Positions 34,660-44,196 are shown, counted from the stretch's first letter. The stretch: 64,000 nucleotides of DNA from Granulicella sp. L56 (GCF_009765835.1 NZ_LMUS01000006.1:1632438-1696437), one strand, 5' to 3'. Notes: a model not told the origin generated them from the letters alone. Made by a program: numbers and translations.

Positions 34660-35580
34660 ATGGAACCGCTGAACGCATTTCTGCTCGTTGTTCTTTTTAT
34701 CGTCGCCATCGCCGTCCTCGTCACCGTCCTTAAGACGCTCTTTACTGTGCGTACCTATACTGCCGGTGTCGTCGAGCGCTTCGGCAAGTTCAATCGCATT
34801 GTGCGGCCCGGCCTGCATGTACTGATTCCCTATGCCGAGCGTGTCTACTTTGTCGACCTTCAGGTGAAGCAGGCGCAGTTCTCGGTCGAGACCAAGACGC
34901 ACGACAATGTCTTCGTGCAGATTCCGGTGTCGGTGCAGTACCAGGTGCTCGACGACAAGATCTATGACGCGTTCTATAAGCTCAGCGCCCCGCAGAAGCA
35001 GATCGAGTCGTTCGTCTTCAACAGCATTCTCGGGCATGTGCCAAAGCTCTCGCTCGACGAGACGTTCGAGCAGCAGTCGGGCATCTCGATCAACGTCAAG
35101 ACCGAGCTTGACTCCATCATGTCGGGCTTCGGCTACAACATCCTTACGGCACTCGTCACCGACATCGTTCCCGATATTAAAGTGAAAGCCGCGATGAACG
35201 ACATCAACGCGGCCCAGCGAGCGCAGGTCGCGGCGCAGGCGCGCGGCGAGGCCGACAAGATTCTGAAGGTGAAGCAGGCAGAGGCTGAAGCGGAGTCGAA
35301 GGCGTTGCAGGGCAAAGGCATCGCCGCCGAGCGGCAAGCTATCATCGACGGCCTGCGCGCTTCGATCGAGCACTTCCGCGAATCTGTGCCCGGTACGACG
35401 GCAGAGGATGTCATGGCGCTGGTGCTGTTGACGCAGTACTTCGACACGCTCCGCGACATCGGCACACGCAGCGGCTCCAACACGATCTTTCTGCCGAACA
35501 ACCCCGGCGCGGCAAACGACTTCATGACGCAGATCCTCGCCGGACTGCGCGGCAACAGCGGTCTGTCTTCGCATCCGTAG
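34660..35580 (+). CDS. SPFH/Band 7 (stomatin-like) membrane protein
   Basis: 306 residues. One N-terminal helix (about 5-27) anchors a Band 7 domain (TYTAGVVERFGKFNRIVRPGLHVLIPYAERVYFVDL) and a coiled coil rich in Ala/Glu/Lys (AAQARGEADKILKVKQAEAEAESKAL). This is the QmcA/HflC/YbbK-like architecture that forms large rings in membrane microdomains. No NfeD partner gene is adjacent. The ATG at 34660 is chosen; an upstream ATG at 34630 is possible. It converges on the next gene with 6 bp between stops. Confidence 0.92.
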   Translation: MEPLNAFLLVVLFIVAIAVLVTVLKTLFTVRTYTAGVVERFGKFNRIVRPGLHVLIPYAERVYFVDLQVKQAQFSVETKTHDNVFVQIPVSVQYQVLDDKIYDAFYKLSAPQKQIESFVFNSILGHVPKLSLDETFEQQSGISINVKTELDSIMSGFGYNILTALVTDIVPDIKVKAAMNDINAAQRAQVAAQARGEADKILKVKQAEAEAESKALQGKGIAAERQAIIDGLRASIEHFRESVPGTTAEDVMALVLLTQYFDTLRDIGTRSGSNTIFLPNNPGAANDFMTQILAGLRGNSGLSSHP

Positions 35581-35586
35581 GGCGAG

Positions 35587-36459
35587 TTAGTTCTCCGAAG
35601 GCTGGCTGATGCTGTCGATGACCAGAACTTCGACCGGGCCTTTGGAGGGGTGAAGCGTAAGACCGAGCTGGTCCCGTACCGCAGTAAAGAAAAATTGGCC
35701 TGTACCATCGGATTCGGCCTGAGACCAATTCATCTCGCAGTCATAAGCGCCTTCGAGGCCAGTCTTGTCGATCACAGGACGACCTTGAAGCTCGGGCTGG
35801 TGGCTAAGCGTCGCGACGATGAGCCAAAACGGCCAGCCCTTGGTGCGCAGGTGCAAGGATTGCATGAGGACCTTCTGCTCAGAAGGTGAGGGCGGGTGCC
35901 AGCCCGGTGGAGGCGGCGGAGGCGCGGGCGCCTCGGACCAGCGGAAGCGCGGATTGGAGGGGTCGGCAATGGCGGGCTTAGAGGTGGTGTCGCGCGGGCA
36001 CTTGAGACCACCCTTCGCAATTTCTAGGAGGTAGAGGGGAAGCTCACGCGTCTCGAAGTGGTAGGTAAGGTGAAAGCGCTCGACGAGCATGGATTGCACC
36101 ATCAGGCTCATCTGCACATCTCGGTCGTCGCGGCTTAGCTTGCGAAGGCTGGCAACCTGCTCTTCGTCCAGCTTGCCTTGAATGTCGAAGTGGTCATTTG
36201 TAATCCACGAGGGTGCGTTCGCAAGCTCTTTGTCGTATCCGAGGCCGAAGGCATAGGCAAGCACCTGCTTGATGGTGGTGCGCTCTGCGCGATAGCTGTC
36301 GGGGCTGACGCTGCCGCGCCCGAGATCCTGGTTGGGGTTGGTGGGGCGCACACTGACGACGTCGAAGCTGGGCATGGGAGATGCCGGATGCAGAAGCTGC
36401 GCAGAGGCCACGCTACACAACAGGAGGATGCAGGGAAGAAGAAATCTGCTCAGTGTCAT
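35587..36459 (-). CDS. Soil-associated TIGR03435 family exported protein
   Basis: About 290 residues. A signal peptide (SRFLLPCILLLCSVASAQ) precedes PSFDVVSVRPTNP, the opening block of the TIGR03435 family, which is greatly expanded in acidobacteria. Further family blocks are TIKQVLAYAFGL, WITNDHFDIQGK, MVQSMLVERFHLTYHFETRELPLYLLEIAKGG and DKTGLEGAYDCEMNW. GGAGG lies 10 bases before the ATG at 36459. The family's role is not known to me; members often lie near VWFA or peptidase genes. A proline run (PAPPPPPPGW) is notable. Confidence 0.88.
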   Translation of the reverse strand: MTLSRFLLPCILLLCSVASAQLLHPASPMPSFDVVSVRPTNPNQDLGRGSVSPDSYRAERTTIKQVLAYAFGLGYDKELANAPSWITNDHFDIQGKLDEEQVASLRKLSRDDRDVQMSLMVQSMLVERFHLTYHFETRELPLYLLEIAKGGLKCPRDTTSKPAIADPSNPRFRWSEAPAPPPPPPGWHPPSPSEQKVLMQSLHLRTKGWPFWLIVATLSHQPELQGRPVIDKTGLEGAYDCEMNWSQAESDGTGQFFFTAVRDQLGLTLHPSKGPVEVLVIDSISQPSEN

Positions 36460-36670
36460 GAACGAAGTGCCTCCGTACGGGTAAGGCTGGACTGGCCGAT
36501 GCGCGGCGCGAAAGTTGGAGATAGAGAACGTTGACTGCGACATGGCTCCAACGGCAAATGTCATCTTTCGAACCTCTGTAAAGGCACGGTCTCAACCTAT
36601 GTAGCATTCTACTGTTTGGCATGTCAAGTAAGTCGCCGTCGAGGCGAATTCCTCACGATCCAGCTTGCGA

Positions 36671-36708
36671 TAAAAAACCGCACGCCCTTAATTCAGAGGA
36701 CGTGCGGT
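36671..36708 (-). terminator. Rho-independent terminator of the GH105 gene
   Basis: On the minus strand ACCGCACG and CGTGCGGT form a perfect 8-bp stem with a 16-base loop, followed by TTTTTT, about 30 bases after the stop at 36738. Confidence 0.85.
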
Positions 36709-36737
36709 CTTCACTACTTTGCTCTCAAACTGCGTTG

Positions 36738-37817
36738 CTATTTATCGCGAAGCAGGGCGTCGGCGGCCCACAGGACCGGTGCCTGTCCGTGGAAGTCGCC
36801 GGTGCGGCGCTTGCGCTGGTAGTAGTAGTCGAGATCGTTCTTCTTGCCGGTGCCCTCGCAGACCTGGGTCACGTCGTGGTTCTGATCGACGTAGCCAACG
36901 ACGGCGATCCAGCTTTTACGCGCCGCCGGGCCGTAGGTCGCGGCATCGAGCCAACCGTTTTTGACACCGGTAATCATGGCGAAGCTGAACATCGCCGAGC
37001 TCGAAGTCTCGGGCCATGCGTCGTCCTTGTCGATGAGCTGGCGCCACATGCCGTCCTTGCCCTGGTACTTCAGCAGGCCGTTCATCATCAGGCGATAGCC
37101 CATCATGATGCGGCCGCGGTCGGGATGGTCGTTAGGCAGGCTGCGCAGCATCTCCGCCATGCCCGCCGCCACCCATCCATCGCCGCGGCCCCAATAGAAC
37201 TGCACGTCGGGCGCGTGGAAGAAGAGGCCGTTAGGCTGTTGCAGCTTGTCGAGATAAGCGACCATCTCTTTCGCGTCGCGGTCGAGGTATTTTTTGTCGC
37301 CGGTGGCGCGATAGGCTTCGAGCTGCAACATCGTCAGCATGTACATGTCGTCGATCCAGTAGCGCGTCTCGTCGGACGTGCCATCGGCCAGCGGATGGTT
37401 CCACTGCTCGTCGGCGAAGGTCTTGCCGAAGTCGAGGTACTTGGAGTCCTTGGTCTGGATGGCGATCTCCATCGGCACAACGCCGAAGATCTGGTCATCG
37501 ACGTGGTGGCGCTTCGGGATGCGGTCCGCCTCTGCTCCGCCGGGCATCAATGGGTCGAAGCGTTTGATCAGCTCCTGCCGCAGCGCGTCGTCGTGGGTCA
37601 GCTCGGCGAACTGGAGCGCGCCGTACCACGCGCAGACCTCGGAGTAATGAATGGTCTTGGTGTACTGGTGCGGGCTGGCCACGAAGTGTTCCGCAAGCGC
37701 CTTGCCTACCTCTTGCGGCGAGTCGCCCGCAGGCCATTGATCGAAGTAGTTCTGCTGGGCCGAGGCTACACCGAGACAACCGAGCAACAGGCATCCGGAC
37801 AACAACATCTTGTTCAT
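36738..37817 (-). CDS. GH88/GH105 unsaturated glucuronyl/rhamnogalacturonyl hydrolase
   Basis: Exported enzyme that would remove the unsaturated uronic acid left by pectin or ulvan lyases. About 359 residues, with a signal peptide ending GVASAQQ. The (alpha/alpha)6 barrel signature is clear: RYWIDDMYMLTMLQLEAYRATGDKKYLD (the second Asp is probably catalytic), FYWGRGDGWVAAGMAEML and WPETSSSAMFSFAMITGVKNGWL. GGAG lies 8 bases before the ATG at 37817. It stands alone; no lyase gene is adjacent. Confidence 0.9.
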   Translation of the reverse strand: MNKMLLSGCLLLGCLGVASAQQNYFDQWPAGDSPQEVGKALAEHFVASPHQYTKTIHYSEVCAWYGALQFAELTHDDALRQELIKRFDPLMPGGAEADRIPKRHHVDDQIFGVVPMEIAIQTKDSKYLDFGKTFADEQWNHPLADGTSDETRYWIDDMYMLTMLQLEAYRATGDKKYLDRDAKEMVAYLDKLQQPNGLFFHAPDVQFYWGRGDGWVAAGMAEMLRSLPNDHPDRGRIMMGYRLMMNGLLKYQGKDGMWRQLIDKDDAWPETSSSAMFSFAMITGVKNGWLDAATYGPAARKSWIAVVGYVDQNHDVTQVCEGTGKKNDLDYYYQRKRRTGDFHGQAPVLWAADALLRDK

Positions 37818-37894
37818 CTTCAACGCTCCAAAATGGATGAGTTTTCTACGTGAAACATTTTACGCATTGAGGATGTTGATGGTCGCGGAAGGCA

Positions 37895-38398
37895 TTAAAG
37901 GCTGCGAAGATAGCGGACTTCTTCGACGGTGATGCCCCAGATGGTGTCGTTTCGCCGATGGTCGTCGCTTGTCCAGCCGTCGCGTCGATAGAAGCGTTCG
38001 GCGCGAAGGTTGCCAGCCAACACCCAAAGGAGGGCATGCTGAAAGCCTGCCTGAACGAGGTGCGCGCGAGCTGCTGCCATCAACGCTGCGCCGATGCCTT
38101 GGCCCCATTGCTCGGGGTCGACATAGAGAGCATAGATCTCGCCGTAGCTGGGCAGGTCAGAGTCGCGCGACGGCGCGGCGGTGACAAATCCGCGGATGCA
38201 TCCATCGTCTTCTGCCACGATGGTTCGCGGCTTCTGCGGGTCAAGGGTAGCGAAGTCGTAGTGCGGGGCGCGGTCTTCGGCACGAAGCTGGTCGAGGTAA
38301 TCGTCGGGGAGCAGCCTTCGATAGGCAACCTGCCATGACCGCACATGCACACTGGCTACAGCGAGAGCATCGTCGGGTTGAGCGGGTCGCAGTAGCAT
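37895..38398 (-). CDS. GNAT family N-acetyltransferase
   Basis: 167 residues. The acetyl-CoA pyrophosphate loop is QWGQGIGAALM, preceded by the strand GEIYALYVDP and followed by LWVLAGNLRAERFYRRDGW, the standard GNAT order. RPAQPDDALAVASVH is the usual first strand and helix. The substrate (amine or N-terminus) is not deducible. It is divergent from mnmE, separated by about 50 bp. Confidence 0.9.
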   Translation of the reverse strand: MLLRPAQPDDALAVASVHVRSWQVAYRRLLPDDYLDQLRAEDRAPHYDFATLDPQKPRTIVAEDDGCIRGFVTAAPSRDSDLPSYGEIYALYVDPEQWGQGIGAALMAAARAHLVQAGFQHALLWVLAGNLRAERFYRRDGWTSDDHRRNDTIWGITVEEVRYLRSL

Positions 38399-38447
38399 GT
38401 CTTAGGAGAACAATAGCAGTGAAAGAGTGGGAGAGAATTAAACCGGC

Positions 38448-39830
38448 ATGAGCGACAACGACACCATCGTGGCTATCTCGACACCGCCGGGGCGCGGTGG
38501 AATCGGCATCGTCCGGCTGTCCGGCCCGTCTGCTCGCGCGATTGCGGAGCCGCTGCTTCGATTGCGGCATCCGCTTGCGGCTGGGCAGGCACGGTTTGCC
38601 GAGATTCTCGATATAGAAAAAAAAGATAAAACGCCGTTACTAAGAAAAGAGAGCATCGTTCTCGACGAAGCTGTCGTCACGTATTTCGCAGCCCCAAACT
38701 CTTACACCGCCGAAGACATCGTGGAGATCGCGGCGCACGGATCGCCAGTGCTTCTCGACTATCTTGTGCGCACCTGCATCGCCAACGGCGCGCGGCTTGC
38801 CGAACCCGGCGAATTTACGCAGCGCGCGTTTCTCGCAGGACGTCTCGACCTGACGCAAGCCGAAGCCGTTCACGACCTCATCGAATCGACCACGCTGCAC
38901 CAGGCACGCGTCGCCGCGCAGCAACTCGGCGGTGCGCTCTCCCGTCAGGTCGCTCCTATTAAGGAGAAGCTAGTGCACCTCATCGCGTCGCTCGAAGCTG
39001 GAATCGACTTTGCCGAAGACGATATCGATCTGCTACCTGCCTCTGCAATCACCGCGCAGATCCAGGCGATCGAAGTTCCGCTCGCTTCATTGGAGAAGAC
39101 CTTCAGCTACGGCCGCATCGTTCGCGACGGATTCACCCTCACCATCGTAGGCAGGCCCAACGCAGGCAAGTCGTCGCTCTTCAACCGCCTCGTCGAACGC
39201 GACCGCGCCATCGTCACCGCAACCCCCGGCACGACCCGCGACCTCGTCACCGAGCGCGTCTCGCTTGAAGGCATTCCGCTGGAGCTTGTCGATACGGCAG
39301 GCCTGCGCGATGCGGCCGACGAGGCCGAGACCATCGGCATCGCCAAGTCACGCGAGGCCATGGCCGAGGCCGACATCGTGCTGCTCGTGCTCGACGCCAC
39401 CGCGCCGCTGCACCCCGAGGATGAAGCCGCGATTGCCGCGCACACAACGCGGCCTCTGTTGATTGCGCGTAACAAGCACGACCTTGCCCCCGGCACATCG
39501 CTGCCCAATCAGCACCATCGCGTCCTTCAAACCTCGGCGCTCACCGGCGAAGGCATCGCCGAGCTGCGCCGTGCCATTCTTGCGCTGATCACCACCGCCG
39601 CGCCGAGCAGTGAGACAGCCCTGCTGACGAACCTCCGCCAGCAGCAGGCGGTCTCGACAACGCTCGCTGCACTCGCCCGAGCCCGCACGGCCGTGGCCGC
39701 TGCCATTCCTCACGAGATGCTTTTGCTTGATCTCTACGAAGCGCTGCAATCGCTCGATAGTTTAACCGGCGTCACAACCACCGACGATATCCTTCACCTG
39801 ATCTTCAGCACCTTCTGCATCGGAAAATAG
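38448..39830 (+). CDS. mnmE: tRNA modification GTPase MnmE (TrmE)
   Basis: With MnmG, builds the 5-carboxymethylaminomethyl group on wobble uridine of tRNA. The N-terminal tetrahydrofolate-binding domain (TIVAISTPPGRGGIGIVRLS) is followed by a helical domain holding a G domain: GRPNAGKSS (235-243), DTAG, NKHD. The C-terminal FCIGK with C457 is intact. At 460 residues it is full length. In many genomes mnmE is followed by mnmG and then rsmG-parA-parB near the origin; here rsmG-parAB lie 8-10 kb away and mnmG is not in the window. Confidence 0.97.
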   Translation: MSDNDTIVAISTPPGRGGIGIVRLSGPSARAIAEPLLRLRHPLAAGQARFAEILDIEKKDKTPLLRKESIVLDEAVVTYFAAPNSYTAEDIVEIAAHGSPVLLDYLVRTCIANGARLAEPGEFTQRAFLAGRLDLTQAEAVHDLIESTTLHQARVAAQQLGGALSRQVAPIKEKLVHLIASLEAGIDFAEDDIDLLPASAITAQIQAIEVPLASLEKTFSYGRIVRDGFTLTIVGRPNAGKSSLFNRLVERDRAIVTATPGTTRDLVTERVSLEGIPLELVDTAGLRDAADEAETIGIAKSREAMAEADIVLLVLDATAPLHPEDEAAIAAHTTRPLLIARNKHDLAPGTSLPNQHHRVLQTSALTGEGIAELRRAILALITTAAPSSETALLTNLRQQQAVSTTLAALARARTAVAAAIPHEMLLLDLYEALQSLDSLTGVTTTDDILHLIFSTFCIGK

Positions 39831-39926
39831 TAAGAGATCTTAGGCAGCATCGCAGTCAAACAACACTGCAAAGGAGCGCCCAGCCCGCTCGCATACGGCC
39901 TTCTTACAGGCACACGAAATCGCGAT

Positions 39927-40949
39927 TCAGCGCCAGCCCAGTGCGGGAGCCACCGTCGTCAGAATCGCCTCCATCACATGCGCGTTGTAGGCAACGCCCA
40001 GTTGGTTCGGAACCGTAAGCAATAGCGTATCGGCCTCTGCAATCGCCTCGTCTCCTCGAAGCTGCTCCACCAGCACATCCGGTTCCGCAGCATAGCTACG
40101 CCCAAAGATCGCCCGCGTCGTGGGGTCGATGAAGCCGACCTTGTCCGCTTCCTCAGCTCCCCGTCCGAAGTACGCACGATCACGGTCATCGATCAACGCG
40201 AAGATACTGCGGCTGACAGAGACGCGCGGAGCGCGGGCATGGCCCGCCTCCTTCCATGCCGCACGAAACACGCGAATCTGCTTGGCCTGCTGAACGTGAA
40301 ACGGCTCACCCGTCTCATCGTCTTTGAGTGTCGAAGACTGCAGATTCATTCCCAGCTTCGCCGCCCACACCGCCGTCGCATTCGAACCCGCGCCCCACCA
40401 GATACGCTCGCGCAATCCCTCCGAGTAAGGCTCAAGCCGCAGCAGCCCCGGCGGATTTGGAAACATCGGGCGAGGATTCGGCTGCGCAAATCCCTCGCCG
40501 CGCAGCAGCTCAAAAAACTCCTCGGCATGCCGCCGCCCCATCGCCGCATCGCTCTCGCCCTCGGCCGGACGATAGCCAAAATACCGCCACCCATCGATCA
40601 CCTGCTCCGGCGAGCCGCGACTGATCCCCAACTGCAAACGCCCGCCCGCAATCAGGTCCGCCGCCCCCGCGTCCTCCACCATGTAATGCGGATTCTCATA
40701 CCGCATATCGATCACGGCCGTGCCGATCTCAATCGTGCGTGTCCTCGCACCCACCGCCGCCAGCAGCGGAAACGGTGACGCCAGTTGCCGCGCATAGTGA
40801 TGAACGCGAAAGTAAGCGCCATCCATCCCCAGTCGCTCCGCCTCCACGGCAAGATCGATGGACTGCAAAAGAGTGTCAGCCGCCGACCGCGTCTCGGACT
40901 GCGGCGAAGGCGTCCAGTGACCGAATGAGAGAAATCCAATTTTTTTCAT
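39927..40949 (-). CDS. LLM-class (luciferase-like) flavin-dependent oxidoreductase
   Basis: 340 residues with the bacterial luciferase-like TIM barrel: DGAYFRVHHYARQLASPFPLLAAVGARTRTIEIG, the Pro/Tyr-rich NPHYMVEDAGAADLIAGGRLQLGISRGSPEQ and IWWGAGSN. These enzymes use FMNH2 or F420 to oxidise diverse substrates. No flavin reductase gene adjoins it. The ATG at 40949 lacks a strong ribosome site. Which cofactor is used cannot be decided from the sequence. Confidence 0.88.
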   Translation of the reverse strand: MKKIGFLSFGHWTPSPQSETRSAADTLLQSIDLAVEAERLGMDGAYFRVHHYARQLASPFPLLAAVGARTRTIEIGTAVIDMRYENPHYMVEDAGAADLIAGGRLQLGISRGSPEQVIDGWRYFGYRPAEGESDAAMGRRHAEEFFELLRGEGFAQPNPRPMFPNPPGLLRLEPYSEGLRERIWWGAGSNATAVWAAKLGMNLQSSTLKDDETGEPFHVQQAKQIRVFRAAWKEAGHARAPRVSVSRSIFALIDDRDRAYFGRGAEEADKVGFIDPTTRAIFGRSYAAEPDVLVEQLRGDEAIAEADTLLLTVPNQLGVAYNAHVMEAILTTVAPALGWR

Positions 40950-41047
40950 GCAAGCTAAGTCTACCGTTCCGGCTCAGAGAGCGGCCCTGGACAAGCCAAA
41001 ATCCACCACGCACCGGCCACGGCAACTTAACCAGCGCGGCCAGCCGC

Positions 41048-41070
41048 TTTTAGAACCTGTCCAAAAACTA
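41048..41070 (+). repeat. Left inverted repeat bounding copy A11
   Basis: AGAACCTGTCCA with flanking AAAACTA. It matches, with a few mismatches, the reverse complement of 41186-41207. Confidence 0.75.
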
Positions 41071-41099
41071 TGGGAATTGTCCGACGCAACCCGAATGTA

Positions 41100-41161
41100 C
41101 GTCATTTCGACCGAAGCTGCGCAGTTTTATCGCGCGGCGCAGTGGAGAAACCCCTGTATTT
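41100..41161 (+). repeat. Family A dispersed hairpin repeat, copy A11
   Basis: Central hairpin GCTGCGC-agttttatc-GCGCGGC (one T-G pair). The right arm reads GTGGAGAAACCCCTG. It lies inside the AGAACCTGTCCA inverted repeat. Confidence 0.88.
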
Positions 41162-41185
41162 CGTCTTTGTTTTTCTCCACACTTG

Positions 41186-41207
41186 TAGTTTCTGGACAGG
41201 TTCTTAG
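41186..41207 (-). repeat. Right inverted repeat bounding copy A11
   Basis: TAGTTTCTGGACAGGTTCT, the reverse-complement partner of 41048-41070. Confidence 0.75.
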
Positions 41208-41242
41208 AAGAGTCGCGTCCCAATCAACATCAAAGAACTGCG

Positions 41243-42835
41243 TTACATGATCTTCGTAGGTATCTCGCTGGCCGCTGACACAATCCGGTCGCGGCCGTGC
41301 CGCTTGGCCTGATAGAGCGCTTCGTCCGCCGCCTGGATCAGGTTGGCCGAGCTGCCGTCGTGGGGAAACTCATACGTGGCAGCACCAATGCTGATGGTGA
41401 CGAACTGCCCGATCGGCGTCTCGTTCTTCAGATGCAGCGCGCGCGCGAACTCCCGCATCCTGAACGCGACCGTGTCGGCACCGCGCGCGTCTGTCGCCGA
41501 GAGAATCACGCCGAACTCCTCGCCGCCGTAGCGTGCCAGCAGGTCGGCGGTGCGCGGCAGTGCCGATTGCAGCGCCTGTGCGATCTCGATAAGGCAGGCG
41601 TCGCCGTAGGGATGGCCGTACTTGTCGTTGAGGTTCTTGAAGTAGTCCACGTCGATCATCAGCAGCGACAGCGGGCTCTTGCGCCGCACCGCTCGCCGCC
41701 ACTCCACCTCGAGCGTGCGGTCGAAGCTGCGCCGGTTCGCGACGCCGGTCAGGCTGTCGGTCAACGACATCGCCTCCATCGTGTCGCGGGCGGCCTGCAG
41801 CTCGTGCTGGGCCTGCATGTAGCGGCTCTGCAACAGTGTCGCGCGAACCGCATATACCGCCAGCGCCACGGCGATGCCGCTCATCCCGATATAGAAGTGT
41901 TGCCGAACCAGCGCCGCTCCAAGCACAAGCAGCGCGACCGTGAAGAAGATGGGGCTGGCGTTGTCGATGAACAGGGTCAGCGGCTTGCGCCGAGACGACT
42001 GCACCGTCTCCTCGCACTCTCCGAAGAGCGCCACTGCGGCGACCGAGAGAATAGCAAAAGGAAGCGTGGTCAGCAGGTCGTACAGGCCGGTGTGCTCGTT
42101 GGTCGAGATGGTGATGTGGTTGTACAGGGCGGCCAGCACGGCATAGATCCAGAGATAGCTGCACAGCACCTGATAGAAGCGCCGCTCTTCGCCGTCGGTG
42201 GTATAGGCCAGCAGCCGCAAGGTTGCGACGGCGGCCAGCGCGAAGCCCTCTATGTTGTAGGTCACCAGAAGCCGCGAGACCGAGAGCGGATTTTGACTGC
42301 GATGCGCGAAGGGCAGCACGGAAAAGACCGCCACGTAGATCAGAAACGCCGTCATCAGCACCTGAATGGCGTCGAGCCACACAAACGCTGCGTTCTGTTC
42401 GCCTTCGGTCGGCGAGGAGATTGCCAGCAGCACTGGCATCCCATAAACGAAGAACAGGAAGTCGGAGAAGTCCGCGCCCGCCATCGGGTTGTAGAGCGAG
42501 AGGTCTTCCCGCGCCGCAAACAGAATTCCCACGCCCCAGATCGCGAGTGCCGCGCAAAGCAGCATCCAGAGCAGGCGCGTGCGCACGGCATGGGTGCGGG
42601 CGTGCCACCAGCAAACCGCCAGCGCAAGCCACGGAGCCAGGATCATGAACGGGTAGGAGACACCCATCGCATGGGCAGGAACCAGCTTGATACATGCCGC
42701 TTGAAGGCCCAGATACGCCATCGCGAACAGAATTACGTGCTTCGATTTCAACGGACGATTCAACAAAGGTCCCATAGGGTCGCGGTGATTAAACACATGA
42801 ATTTTTGCTTCCTGAGAAAAAGTAAAGAAAAGCAT
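41243..42835 (-). CDS. Membrane-bound diguanylate cyclase (GGDEF)
   Basis: Makes cyclic di-GMP. About nine hydrophobic helices fill residues 30-340; then a GGDEF domain (SLTDSLTGVANRRSF, DVDYFKNLNDKYGHPYGD, active site GGEEF). RTAD five residues before GGEEF is a complete RxxD inhibitory site, so product feedback is expected. No EAL domain. The frame opens with a TTG at 42847; the ATG at 42835 is used, but an ATG at 42775 is also possible. The membrane part has no recognised ligand motif. Confidence 0.92.
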   Translation of the reverse strand: MLFFTFSQEAKIHVFNHRDPMGPLLNRPLKSKHVILFAMAYLGLQAACIKLVPAHAMGVSYPFMILAPWLALAVCWWHARTHAVRTRLLWMLLCAALAIWGVGILFAAREDLSLYNPMAGADFSDFLFFVYGMPVLLAISSPTEGEQNAAFVWLDAIQVLMTAFLIYVAVFSVLPFAHRSQNPLSVSRLLVTYNIEGFALAAVATLRLLAYTTDGEERRFYQVLCSYLWIYAVLAALYNHITISTNEHTGLYDLLTTLPFAILSVAAVALFGECEETVQSSRRKPLTLFIDNASPIFFTVALLVLGAALVRQHFYIGMSGIAVALAVYAVRATLLQSRYMQAQHELQAARDTMEAMSLTDSLTGVANRRSFDRTLEVEWRRAVRRKSPLSLLMIDVDYFKNLNDKYGHPYGDACLIEIAQALQSALPRTADLLARYGGEEFGVILSATDARGADTVAFRMREFARALHLKNETPIGQFVTISIGAATYEFPHDGSSANLIQAADEALYQAKRHGRDRIVSAASEIPTKIM

Positions 42836-43058
42836 TCCAGCAATCAATCAAGTAAAAGTAGGATGCAAAAAGCCACATTTAACAGGCCTTGCTGACATTA
42901 CACGGTTTTTTAGCGAAAGCAATTCCCAGTTCGGGTAATTCCGCATCTAAAGTACGGATTAGAGATGCCCGATGAGCGCACCGGTTCCAGGCAGAGTCTC
43001 CCCTCCCCTTCGCAAACAGCGAATCAATCAACCTTTAGGATGAGGACGCGACCGCTCC

Positions 43059-43835
43059 CTAAGCCCGGCGGCGATAACGGATAGCGAACTCATAGCTCGG
43101 ATTCGGCGGAAAGAGCTTTGCCACCAGCCGCAGCCGGTCGGCCAGCGCCTGCGGGGCCAGCAGCGGATACTCTCGCTCGCGCAGCTCGGAGTAGTCGAAA
43201 TCCACCGAGAGCGACAACTGGTAGATGGCCACCGCATCGGAGAAGGCCGACTCCAGAAAGCTCGACTTGGCCTTCTCGTCGATCGCAGGTTTGCCCTCGA
43301 CTTTTCCCGAGCTCAGGTCGCCCTTGAGCGACAGGTTCCGGCTCTCCCACGAGTCCTGGCTGGTCTCTCCGCGCACATCGGCCAGCGCCTGCGTCCACAC
43401 CAGATGGTTGAACTCCTCCGGCACGCCCGCCACGTCCACAAAGGCATGGCCGACGTTGATGAAGAACTCGAACGCCAGCGCGAACCGGTCGCCCAGCAGC
43501 CGGGTCGAGATGAAGACGCCCTCGCCGTCATCGAGCGTCACGTTGCGGTGGCACGTCGCCTGGTCGCCCAGTTCGGGAGAGAAGGCAGGCGCAACCAGCG
43601 TCGTCTCGCTGCCCCGGCTCTCGCTCAGCGCAAGCGGCACAAAGTAGTAGGTCTTCCGCGCAAGCGCATGGGCAACCGCCACCGGCACCGCCTGCACCAT
43701 GCGATCGAAGTCCTTTTGCTCCAGGCTGTTCTCGCCGAACACGGCATAGCTGACACCGTTGGCGGCCTTCTGCGCTACCGCCTCGCGGGCAACCTGCGCC
43801 GCCTCAATCAACCCGTTCTGAACGCTCTCTGCCAT
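43059..43835 (-). CDS. Conserved-looking cytosolic protein of unknown function
   Basis: 258 residues, acidic, no signal peptide or membrane helix. I do not recognise the family. The sequence is even and mixed alpha/beta (SYAVFGENSLEQKDFDRMVQAVPVAVAHALARKTYYFVPLAL, GVFISTRLLGDRFALAFEFFINVGHAFVD), as in real proteins, and codon usage matches neighbours. It starts 19 bp from the divergent small membrane protein gene, so the two share a promoter region. Confidence 0.72.
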   Translation of the reverse strand: MAESVQNGLIEAAQVAREAVAQKAANGVSYAVFGENSLEQKDFDRMVQAVPVAVAHALARKTYYFVPLALSESRGSETTLVAPAFSPELGDQATCHRNVTLDDGEGVFISTRLLGDRFALAFEFFINVGHAFVDVAGVPEEFNHLVWTQALADVRGETSQDSWESRNLSLKGDLSSGKVEGKPAIDEKAKSSFLESAFSDAVAIYQLSLSVDFDYSELREREYPLLAPQALADRLRLVAKLFPPNPSYEFAIRYRRRA

Positions 43836-43854
43836 AAAGCAGTATTCTACTGGT

Positions 43855-44196
43855 ATGACGCAGACCTCGCAGAACGGGACCCTGAACGGAACATTGAACG
43901 GAACACTGGCTGCTCCCCGCGCCTTCGGCTCAGGCTATCTCTTCGGCATTCCCCTGGGCGACCTCGGCTTCTTTACCACGCTGATTATGAGCGGCGCGGT
44001 GGCCTTCGCCGCCTTCTTTGCCTCGACCTTCTGCGCCATCGTCGTCCTTCTCTTCGACAAGGCAGCCACCAGCCGCATGCCCGACTTCACCATCACCTAT
44101 AAGTGGGTCGGCCTTCCTGTAGGCATCGCTGTACTGGTCCTGACGCTCGGATATCTGGGCACGCTATGGATCAAGCGCAAGCTACGCAAAGCCTAG
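43855..44196 (+). CDS. Small two-helix membrane protein
   Basis: 113 residues with hydrophobic segments at about 38-66 and 84-104 and a basic C-terminus (WIKRKLRKA). The N-terminus has the tandem NGTLNGTLNGTL, coded by repeated DNA. Function unknown. Only 19 bp separate its ATG from that of the divergent gene, so its promoter must overlap that gene's coding region. Confidence 0.68.
   Translation: MTQTSQNGTLNGTLNGTLAAPRAFGSGYLFGIPLGDLGFFTTLIMSGAVAFAAFFASTFCAIVVLLFDKAATSRMPDFTITYKWVGLPVGIAVLVLTLGYLGTLWIKRKLRKA

Noticed and set aside
41297..42895. 532-codon plus-strand frame opposite the diguanylate cyclase gene
   Set aside because: The opposite strand has the GGEEF active site and membrane helices; this frame has neither a ribosome site nor recognisable domains.
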